From contig OX327693.1 in assembly GCA_946807835.1 (NCBI GenBank), positions 7,891,501 to 7,955,500 of the forward strand: 64,000 nt of DNA, in the 5' to 3' direction. The notes below the pieces were generated by a model. It did no database searches, was not told where the DNA came from, and worked only from the letters and a program-made list of their open reading frames with translations. Origin of the DNA: Ailanthus altissimus (taxonomy: Eukaryota > Streptophyta > Magnoliopsida > Sapindales > Simaroubaceae). The translations under genes and the position numbers were made by a program. Below, piece after piece: positions 55,372 through 64,000 of the stretch (position 1 is its first letter; each line of letters begins with the position of its first letter).

Positions 55372-56280
55372 CAATAAATAGAAGATACTTCCTAAATGAG
55401 GCTACAAATTATTGGGCAAGGACAACAACAAATCAACCATGCTTAAAAACAGTAAAATAGGAAACAGCCTTCAGGACTGAAAAATGCAAGAAAATGAAGA
55501 AAGCCGAAATGGGGAAAATATAGGTAAACAGGCTAAAAGCAGAGCCTGAAACGAGTCCCCGGATGAAAACAAAAGAGAAGAGTATAAAAAAGAGAATATA
55601 AGGACGTACCAAAAACAATTCAGAGAAGCCAGAATGCAGAACGATAGAGAATGAAGTCGTTGGATTAAGAATGCACGTTCAACAAAGAAGCAATGGTAAC
55701 ACAGCAGGAAGGTAGTAAGAAATCAAAAAATGCATAATAAAAGGTACAAAACGGAGAAGAAAGTGACTATTTATAAGCAGTAGTGAAGTGATCTAGGCTA
55801 TTCAAAATAAAATAAAATAAATGGACGAGATCAATAGGAAAGGCGAAAAGGTGCTTGGTGCCAAAAATGCAATGCCTCGGATCCCCAGGTGCAATAAAGG
55901 CGCGTCTCTTCATATGGTTGCAACCCAAGCTGTTGGATTCAAACAGATCGAATGGTTCGAGGGAGTCTAGTTAGATAACATCACTCGAGGAAAGAGAAGG
56001 ACATGACATTTGAAGAAACCTACCATTAAATTCAAAAATTTTGAGAGAAACTATCACCACATGGCAATGACTTTTCAGGTCTCCATAATGACACCACAAC
56101 AATCACACCCACTTTAACTTTGTCAAAATTCAGACATGATCATAAAGATGCTCAGAGCAAACAAAGTTGATCGGTTCAGATGAAAAAGACGACAAGAGAT
56201 AAAGTGGAGGATCTGAGGAGTAATACAAACCTACCAGACTAGAATAAAATTTTCAGTTCTGATAAATCAAAACTAGAAAT
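55372..56280. other. Region before Tat 3' LTR
   Basis: No coding frame. Purine-rich on the plus strand. It could hold the promoter of the antisense gene: the minus strand has 'ttataaatagtcac' at about 55765-55778, some 400 bases upstream of the ATG. It ends in 'aaaactagaaat' before the LTR; the polypurine tract is not clear. Confidence 0.4.
55765..55778 (-). promoter_or_regulatory. Possible TATA box for antisense gene
   Basis: The minus strand reads TTATAAATAGTCAC, a good TATAAATA match about 400 bases upstream of the antisense start codon. Support is motif only. Confidence 0.35.
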
Positions 56281-57215
56281 TGGTAGACCCCTATTTCCCC
56301 CCCCCCCCCTCTTCCTACCCTTCGGCCTAAGGGCCTAGAATTCAACCAAGGCAGGGCCTAGAATTCAACCAAGGCGAGGCCAAGAGCAATGGCCAATGGG
56401 CCTAAACCCGACAGAACCTGTTCGGATGCGGGGAATTTGGTCAGCTAATAATGAAACATGTTCGGTATCTGCTGACTCTAATGTGACTATGGTCGAGCAG
56501 GTACTGACTATGTTTTGTAATTTCATTATGGAAGTTCCACATTAATATCAAATCAGTAAGGGAGAGCTATTCGAAATCTGACCCAAGCTGATCTAAATAA
56601 GCCTTGCTTGAATCGAAAGCATCGGCAGAGACAAACCCGAGGAATATACTTAACACATCAAAAGTGACATCTGATATGGGTAAGAACAGGGATAGAAAAT
56701 ATGTGAAAAGATATTCGGCGTATATCAGGGGGGCAGTATAAAGATACTTGGCATGTGTCAGAAGTATAGTAGAAAATATCTGGTGCAAAACAGAAATATT
56801 GCAAAGGAAAGCCCAAAAAAGTCCTTGAAAGGCCATCACTATAAAAGAAAAAAGAGGGAGACATAGTAAGGGATTATGAAAAAATTCCCATAGAACATAA
56901 AGAGAAGAAAAAAGGAAAAAAAGTATCCCCCCATCCCCAAAAGAATATTTTATTCTTATTTTGTCATATTTTTTAAGAGAGAAAGACCATCTTTTCTGAC
57001 TTAAGCATCGAAACGTCTTCGCCGGAACCCACCCCGGCAAGACCACCTTTGAACTTATGTTCATGTTGTCATTGCAAGCCTCTGTCCATAGTTCGTAGAA
57101 AATAAGAAACCTAAGCTTGTACCTATTGATCCAGTCTAGACAAGGCCCAAAGTTTGATTCCCCTTCAACAAATTTAAGACTCATTGATCCGAAGAACCAT
57201 TTCTTCAGGTCAACA
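56281..57215 (+). mobile_element. Tat gypsy 3' LTR (935 bp)
   Basis: Starts TGGTAGACCCC followed by a C14 run and a repeated 'gggcctagaattcaacca'. It ends TTCAGGTCAACA, then target duplication ACATT. The end matches 46220-46403. Near 56835 there is a TATA-like 'ctataaaag'. The 232-codon minus frame 56567-57265 lies almost wholly in this LTR and has no recognisable domain. Confidence 0.85.
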
Positions 57216-57220
57216 ACATT

Positions 57221-57829
57221 ATAAACCTTAGTATGCACAAAATATGCTATCGTATCTTGAAGCATGTCCTTAAATACAATCTAATCCATTAACTATATCA
57301 CTATAGGATCAAAGTGACCTTTGTTGCATATATTCATAACCATACCCATTAATGGTCAATTGACCATTATAATCAATTACATAGATTGGATATGGATGTA
57401 TAACATGGAAATTACAAGAAATGTAATCTCAAACATATCTATTTCCAATCGCTCCTACTTTAAAACTCCAACAAGTTAAATACTTTTTAAACTTTATGCA
57501 TAATCGCTGTAGAAAATACCAAATACTTTTTAAACTATATGCAAAATTATAGTAAAAACTGCAACTTTACTTCACAGTTTTAACAAATAATCCACCAAAC
57601 TTTATTCTATAAAAAAATATAAATGTGTCTTAATCAAATAAACTTTAAATAACAAACTCTCATTATTCATACACATCATCAAATAATACAATACCAATAC
57701 AAGCAATATACTCATGAAACACCTTAAGTAGTAATTATTGGTGAGTGAATATATCACTTGTTGACTTTGAATACTATCTTTAACAACTAAAAACTTGATG
57801 TTGATATACTTAGACTTCGAAGAGCTTAT
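57221..57829 (-). other. Copia 3' flank of RNase H, minus strand
   Basis: Continues the copia split at 46208. No domain motif is visible here. It corresponds to the untranslated part and C-terminus beyond RNase H. It includes a direct repeat (aaatactttttaaactttatgc and aaatactttttaaactatatgc at 57478 and 57521). Confidence 0.5.
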
Positions 57830-59280
57830 GTTGTTATAAAAATATATCACTATAACTTTATTATCGCAATAAAGTTTTAATTATCTTTCTATACCATTAA
57901 TAATCTACAACCTCATGATAAAGTTTTATAACTATATTTTATGATTTGATGTCTTAAAACAATCTGTAAACTCAGCCTCTACAGTGGAAGAAGCTATGAG
58001 TGCCTTCTTAACACTCTTCTGCAAAATAGCTCAACGAGCCATAGTTTATATATATTTTAATGTGGATATCTTACTATCTAGATGTCTAGTAAAATCACAA
58101 TCAAAACACCCTATAATTTATAATTATCCATTCTCCTATATGTGAGCATGTAGTTTTTTGTTCTTTATAAATATCACATAACTTGTTTGGCTGCTTTCTA
58201 GTAATCTAACCTAGGGTTACTTAAATATCTACCTAGCATTCTAACAATGTATGTAATATCTAGACACATACATATTTGAATATACATAAGACTTGTGACT
58301 ACTAATGCATAAAGAAATTTATGCATCTATTTCAGTTCGATCTCATTCTTAAAGCACTGAAAGACACTAAAACGTATCGCCATTTACAATGGGCATATCT
58401 TTTAGAGCACAATCCTTCATGTTATATCTGCTAAGTTCCTTATTGATATAGTTATTTTGTAATATCCGAGGATACCTTGAGTGCAATCTCTATGTATTTG
58501 GATCCCTAATACAAAAGATGAATCCCAAGATTTTGTATCTAAAAATTCTTTGATAGAAATCTATTGGTTTTGTACAATAACTCTATATCGTTGCTTGTTA
58601 GTAGTATATCATCGATATATAAAACAAAGAAGATAAACTTAGTTCTATTGAACTTGTGATATAAATTCATTAACTATATTCTCTTCAAAGCCAAATAACG
58701 TAATCACTTGATGAAACTTATGATACCATTAATGAGATGTTTGCTTGAGATATAGATAGACTTCTTTAATTACAACACCATATTATTTAGATCTCCAAAC
58801 ATAAAGCTTTCTAGCTGTACTATATATATTGTTTCCTCAATATCACTATTGATGAACACAATCATTACAACCATTTGATATAGTTTCAAATTAAAATGAG
58901 CTATAAATGCCATGACGATTTAAAAGAATTTTTCGTTGATATTAGAGAGAAAGTCTCTTTGTAATCAATGCATTCCTTTTAAGTGAAATCTTTAACAATG
59001 AGACATGCTTTATATCAAGCCTATTTAAATCCCTCTTGTTCTTAAATATCCATTTGTAAGAAATGGATTTTGCACCTTTAGGCAAATCAAGAAATCCAAA
59101 TGTTGTTTCTTTCATGGATTTCATCTTATCCTCCATGGCCTTAATTCACTTATGAGAATAAAAAATTTGTTTTGCTTGATTATAACTAATTAGATCATTT
59201 TTTAGTTCTATATCAAACTTATATTTTTAGAGATAGATGACATAATAATTTGAAATTGCACTTCTTCTTTCTCTTGTGGA
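57830..59280 (-). pseudogene. Copia RT and RNase H, decayed
   Basis: Read on the minus strand: RT start AMEDKMKSMKETTFGFLDLPKGAKSISYKWIFKNKRD (59136-58942; family AMxxEIxSMxxNxxWxLVxLPxGxKxIGCKWVFKxK), then SLISTKNSF. Middle RT text is scattered. At 58025-57840 RNase H reads KKSVKKALIASSTVEAEFTDCFKTS (family: KQSxVAxSSxEAEYxAxxEA) and later the YCDN-type text. The catalytic pairs of RT are not legible. Many stops. Confidence 0.85.
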
Positions 59281-60730
59281 TCTTTAATTACACTTGTTCA
59301 TGAGTTCATTGAGATTTCTTTTCATGAATAGGACCAAATTTTTTATTTTGGATTGAGGACTTCTATATATTGCCATGTATTTTTGGACCTGTGTCTTGGA
59401 TAATGTTAGAAAAAAAAGATTCTGGTCATTTTTAATAGTAACTATAAGAAGAGAAATATATTCCTTTTCAAAAATAATATCCCTAACCGTATTGCTCCCA
59501 ACCCCCCCACAGAAAACAAATAATAAATTTAACATTTTTAAGAAACTTAGCATTATCTATCTTGAAAAATGATCTACTTGAAGAATCATAAAACTTGAAA
59601 CCCCTTTAACTTTAAGAGTATCCAACAACATAGCATTTTACTATTCTTAAGTCCAGTTTCTTTTTATTAGGCTTGTATGGCAGAGCCTCAACTGGACAAC
59701 CTTAAACATATAAGTGCCTAATACTAAGCTTATTATCAATCCATAACTCATACGTTTTAGATACTTCTTTACTTAAAACTATATTGAGGATATACATTGT
59801 AGTCTTTAGTACTTTTCTATAGAGTGATTTAGGTAAAGAAATAACTAATCATACTTTTCACCATGTCTTTTAATATAGGATTTTGTCTCTTAGCAATGCC
59901 ATTCATGCTTGGTTTCTCAAGTCCAGTTTCTTTTTATTAGGCTTGTATGGCAGAGCCTCAACTGGACAACCTTAAACATGTAAGTGCCTAATACTAAGCT
60001 TATTATCAATCCGTAACTCATACGTTTTAGATACTTCTTTACTTAAAACTATATTGAGGATATACATTGTAGTCTTTAGTACTTTTCTATAGAGTGATTT
60101 AGGTAAAGAAATAACTAATCATACTTTTCACCATGTCTTTTAATATAGGATTTTGTCTCTTAGCAATGCCATTCATGCTTGGTTTCTCATGCATTATGTC
60201 TTGTAGGAGATGCCACACTCAAAACAGGAATTTTACGAAATGTCATGGACGTTGTTCACATATCCATCATATCTGTTATAGTATCATAACCACGGTCTTA
60301 TTTGACAACTTTAAGTTTCTTGCCAAGTTAATTTTTAACTTCAGCTTTGAAAACTTTAAACACGTCTAAAGATTGAAATTTTTAATGAATCAAGTAAAGG
60401 TACTTATAATGAGAATATTCATTGATGAACATAATAAAATACTACTAGTTATTCCAAGAACTCGTAGAGAATAGTCCATAAATATTAGTATGTATTAATT
60501 CTAAGACGTTAGAGCTCATGTTGGCACTTAATTTTCTTTTATTTGTTTGTTTCCCATTAACGCACTCAATATAGGCTTTAAAATCTTTTAAATTAAGGGA
60601 ATCAAGAATCTCATCTAACATAAGTCTTTTAATTCTCTATTTAAAAACACTTATACCATAATATAGCAAAATTCTCTTTAGTTAACTTTTACTTTATAGC
60701 AAGTTTATTAACATGCAATGATTCATTAAA
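59281..60730 (-). pseudogene. Copia integrase with in-frame duplication
   Basis: On the minus strand, ILWYKCF (60650) is the LWHxRLGH remnant. LELIHTNIYGLFSTSSWNN has the first catalytic Asp changed to Asn (codon 60484-60486). YLIH.KFQSLDVFKVFKAEVKN and LKVVKSDRG keep the second Asp. MNGIAKRQN has the catalytic Glu changed to Lys (family NGVAERRN) and occurs twice, because 59649-59918 is duplicated at 59919-60188. Then LWIDNKLSIRHLYV.GCPVEALPYKPNKKKLD appears, also twice, followed by KFYDSSSRSFFKIDNAKFL. Both active-site changes are G-to-A on the coding strand. Confidence 0.85.
59649..60188. repeat. Recent 270-base tandem duplication
   Basis: 59649-59918 and 59919-60188 differ at only two bases that I can see (59710 a/g and 59737 a/g). 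The unit is exactly 90 codons. It is far better conserved than any LTR pair here, so it arose long after the element died. Confidence 0.95.
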
Positions 60731-61215
60731 AGAGACATAAGTATCCAATTTATAAAGATTATTAATTAGAGAACTAATACTAATAAGATTTGAATTTTAA
60801 TAGAGACTAAACTTATTGTTTCTGAATGACCAAGAATAACCTGATTTGTCCAAACTAAAACAAAAATTAAATTTTGTCTATGGCGGTACATAATAAGTCT
60901 AATCTAAATCTAAATATTATCTGGTGTCTAATTGTAATCTTAACAATCTTATGGCTTTTACAAGATCTATGTTGTCGTTTCCTACATAGATCCATCTTTC
61001 AACATCAACTGGCAGCCAGCTCCTTAGACAACTTTGTATAAACATACTTATGTGAGTAGTTACACCTGTATCTATTCACCAAATATGTTTGGGTACAGAA
61101 CCTAAATTAACTTTAGAACAAATGAAGTTGAGAAGTGTACCTTTATTGTATGTCATATGTCGTACTTGCGACAATCATTCTTTACATGACCAGTATTTTT
61201 GTACAAGAAACAAGT
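60731..61215 (-). pseudogene. Copia protease and zinc knuckle
   Basis: At 61215-61165 CFLYKNTGHVKNDCRKY is the nucleocapsid knuckle with the second Cys changed to Tyr (C-x2-Y-x4-H-x4-C). Then VHFSTSFVLKLI.VLYPNIFGE.IQV is the protease start (family: WWIDTGATTHIS), with the active site destroyed, then SMQ..KDGSM.E and VILGHSETISL. Several stops. Confidence 0.8.
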
Positions 61216-61460
61216 AATGACCGAATCTTGCTTCTTTATAACTTATTTTTGTGAAGTTCCTATTGTAGTTTTCTTTCCTTTATTCCTTTTTCTTTTCTTA
61301 TTAGTAACTTTATGCTAAGATTTACTTGTTAAATAAGCACTATTAGTCGTTTCTCACTTTAATCTAGCTTCTTCTTTCACACAATATGAAATGAGCTTAT
61401 TAAGAGTCCATATCTATCCCAACTTTTTGGAATAACTTACACTAAACTAAGCTTCTAGTC
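61216..61460 (-). pseudogene. Copia gag C-terminal part
   Basis: IWTLNKLISYCVKEEARLK.ETTNSAYLTS and a Lys/Arg-rich KKRKRNKGKK tract are the usual gag C-terminal text just before the knuckle. It ends abruptly at about 61460. The gag N-terminus, primer site and 5' LTR are missing. Confidence 0.75.
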
Positions 61461-61744
61461 CTTTATAAAAAAATCTTTTTTTTTTCTATGAGAGTGAGTG
61501 GATGATCTTATTTATTTATATGTTTGAGTTTGATTTTAATTTAAAGACCAATGAGCAATTGACATGAGGGTGAAGATATGTTAGATGGATGAAAATGAGA
61601 CAAAAATAGAAATTTGAAAGTAATAAGGGGCTCAAAAAGCGTAAGAAAGGGTTTCTAGGCCTTGGTAGAAACTTAACGCCAGATTAGGGCCGCAGCAGTG
61701 TTGGCCTATGCGCTGTAGTGCCAACTATCGGGAAACTTTCGTTT
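61461..61744. other. Spacer, possible LTR start
   Basis: No gene. It has a short 'gccgcagcagtgttggcc', 'gcgctgtagtgcc' GC-rich stretch and an 18-base tandem repeat (ggaaactttcgttttaag twice at 61732-61768). Confidence 0.4.
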
Positions 61745-62235
61745 TAAGTGGAAACTTTCGTTTTAAGTAATTGTAATTAGTTTGAATTAGTTTTGGACTT
61801 TCTAAATTCTTGGACTCTTATTTTAACTAAAAATATGATTTATAGTGATGTTTTAGAGCCTATATACACCCTTTTATAAATACATTAGATTTTTAAGCAT
61901 TAAAAGCATCAACAAGAGAGGGAATAAAGAGCTTAGGGAGTGCTTAAGTGCTTAGTGTGTAAAAGAGTATTATATAGATCCTTATGGAGATCTAGCTATT
62001 GGGTGTTCCTTATAATCTCTTGTGAAAGATTATTATGATCAAAGAGTTCTTTATAAATTGAGTAATAAATAAGCTATGATCCTATGATGCACCATGGATG
62101 TAGGTATTTGTTGTCAAACCACATAAATTTTATATGTCTTGTGTGTGTGATTGTTAATCTCTTTATGTGTGTAATATTTTTTTATTCTTGCTTACATGTC
62201 AGCAATGATACTGTTCAATACTCTTTATCACAAAG
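61745..62235 (+). mobile_element. Copia LTR, solo or truncated
   Basis: Related to the 8066 and 27797 LTRs: 'actcttattttaactaaaaa', 'gcatcaacaagagagg', 'gatgcaccatggatgtaggt', 'gtcaaaccacataaa' and a TATA-like 'ttataaatacat'. No primer site or coding text follows. Confidence 0.7.
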
Positions 62236-62640
62236 GTTATTGATGATCACTAAGATGTGTTTACAAGTCAATTGATAGCCTTTATATAAGCTTTGAGACG
62301 TCCTAGGTTTACCTTAAACGTGTGGGAGTCATTTTAGGGAGTCATTTTAGGGAGTCCTGAAATAAGTGGGAGACGAAATAAGGAAGTTTCTTATTTCGGG
62401 ATACTGTTTCCATTTCCAACACCGCGATGCTGGGCTCTCACCGTCACGACCCTGGGCTCTCACCGCCGCGACACTAGGCTCTTACCGCCTGTTTGAGCAC
62501 TGTAGCGCTCATCCCTTGGCGTCGCAGTGCTCAGGTGCTGGATTGAGTACTGCAGCGCTCACGCCTGGTCGCCGCGGTACTAGCGCCTAGTGCGCCCCTC
62601 TTCGTTTTTCGTCTCTTTATACGTCCGTCTTCGATCTTTA
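62236..62640. repeat. GC-rich LTR-like block with 22-base repeats
   Basis: 62428-62489 holds three imperfect copies of a 22-26 base unit containing 'gggctctcaccgccgcgac'. It is followed by two 'gagyactgyagcgctc' imperfect palindromes at 62493 and 62545. Upstream 'gggagtcatttta' occurs twice. The frame 62366-62590 comes from the repeat. The style resembles 9360-9530. Confidence 0.65.
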
Positions 62641-64000
62641 CGTATCCTATGCACTTCACTTGATCTTCAATTCATATTTCGATAATTTTTAATCAATATT
62701 CTCACACTAAAAATAAAAACTTTTTTAAATTTAGATTAAATACATTTAAGTTTTGATACTGTAGTAAGAAAAAGGGCCGTGGTCCATACACAAACATAGA
62801 TAATATAAATTTACCAAAGACGAATATCAATGATAATACTAACAAAATAACCACAGAGATAAATGATCCTACTTCCTGCAATTTTTAAGAAATTTAGAGC
62901 TGCTACCTTCGATTCGTTACTTTTTCTCGTTGGTATGTCTCAGTCCCATCTTGTCGGTCAAAAGAATGTGGCAAATTGCGAAGATTTTATAGGCTAATCA
63001 AGTGAATGCATTGAGTAACCGTTACTTTCAAAACAAAACTCATGGCTAAGAATCCAATACGGGTTCATTGTTGAAAACGTGTCCCAATTTAATTATATAG
63101 GAGATCTATCTTTACTTTATTACTAAACAAAATAATTTAATTAACACGGTAGTTGGTTAGGTTTGGAAAAGCTTCTTCTTTAGAAGATTTTGAAGGTCTT
63201 CCGTTTGACTTAAATTTGCACTAAGGAGAATAGACTTAACTTTTATAAATTATCACTAGTTTTATCTCCTACTCCACTAGGTTTTTGAGTTATTATATTA
63301 TCAATATTTTTTAACGGTAGCACTTAAATGTTTGATCCAATTGTAAAATTTGTGTATTCTCTGATTAGGTAGCATTTAAATATTTGATTCAATTGTAAAA
63401 TTTGTGTATTCTCTTATTTAGATTAAGAGTTTAAATTTTGATAGAGATTAGAGAATTTTTATTTTTTTAATTGTTAAAGTTAGTTATTAATTATTAGTAT
63501 TGAAAGTTATTATGATTCTTTATTGTAATTAGTTATATGCTATATTATAATTCATTAAGAAGTTATATATATTAACGGTTATTGCAATTCGTTAAAATTT
63601 CAAATTTATTATTTGTATAAAAAAAATTCTCTGACAACATAAATAGACCTTATAAATATTTCGTTGTGTTCGTATATGATACAAGATCCGGCGTGTACAA
63701 GAAGTCAAATATATTAGATAAAACCTAACAAATTATTGAATTGCGGAATGTATCGTGTAATTCTGAGAAAGATTGTTGAACTTTTCATAAAACAATTAGA
63801 GAAAACTACTATTAATTATTAATTAGATCGCGCTGTTACTTGAGTGTACTTTTCAATTTGAAATTGGGGACTTAAGTTTTGACGGATATTAAGATAATGT
63901 AATAATGTTTTTATAATAAAAGTTTTTTTTTTCTTTCGAGGACTTATACTCTCTCTATTATAGTAGAAGCTTACTTCCTTCCTTACGAGAGTTTATACTC
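62641..64000. other. AT-rich spacer at window end
   Basis: No gene. A 52-base tandem repeat is at 63316-63419 (both units contain 'caattgtaaaatttgtgtat'). 63836-64000 is the partner of the repeat at 7827-8000 and runs off the window. Confidence 0.6.

Noticed and set aside
56567..57265. 232-codon minus frame
   Set aside because: It lies almost wholly in the Tat 3' LTR (56281-57215), runs past the LTR end into copia DNA, shows no domain and has no counterpart in the shortened 5' LTR.

Overview
This window is AT-rich flowering-plant nuclear DNA and consists almost entirely of transposable-element remains. The element families are plant types: Ty1/copia, Ty3/gypsy of the Tat/Athila type, and a CACTA transposon. 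I found no intact host gene, rRNA, tRNA or CRISPR array. The species cannot be named from the sequence; a eudicot tree or shrub is a guess. Every element reading frame carries stops, frameshifts or deletions.

Layout. 1-2423: a diverged 1.09-kb tandem duplication. 2440-4730: a copia 5' half (LTR end, primer-binding site, gag, protease, start of integrase). 5178-6503: LTR-like DNA on the minus strand. 8066-28349: a four-level nest. A copia element (LTRs 8066-8697 and 27797-28349) is split between gag and protease by a plus-strand gypsy-type LTR (about 9226-9838 and 26292-27039). That LTR is split by a minus-strand gag-only gypsy derivative (9839-26286, target duplication TTAAT). The 5' LTR of that derivative is split in turn by a minus-strand gypsy (15734-25852, target duplication TGAAT).

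The innermost gypsy is the most notable object. It has gag and protease, most of pol is deleted, and two extra genes sit between the integrase end and the 3' LTR. One is a 166-codon open frame with the basic and cysteine motif of plant-virus nucleic-acid-binding proteins. The other is an intronless, full-length but decayed copy of a LONELY GUY (LOG) cytokinin-activating enzyme gene. This looks like an LTR retrotransposon that carried one virus-like and one hormone-related gene as cargo.

28447-33325: a copia element with short LTRs, itself holding a probable 1.5-kb solo LTR. 33853-40102: a 6.25-kb CACTA transposon (target duplication CTT) with subterminal repeats, a possible captured glycine-rich exon and a nested copia. 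40103-45403: LTR-like DNA with a ladder of small hairpins, satellite-like repeats and a candidate MULE/MITE. 45404-61460: a minus-strand copia split by a GC-richer Tat gypsy (46209-57215, target duplication ACATT), which carries a degenerate antisense extra gene (52907-55371). 61.5-64 kb: another copia LTR, GC-rich LTR-like repeats and AT-rich spacer.

Nothing here forms a working pathway. The value of the window is as a record of nested insertion, gene capture and decay.
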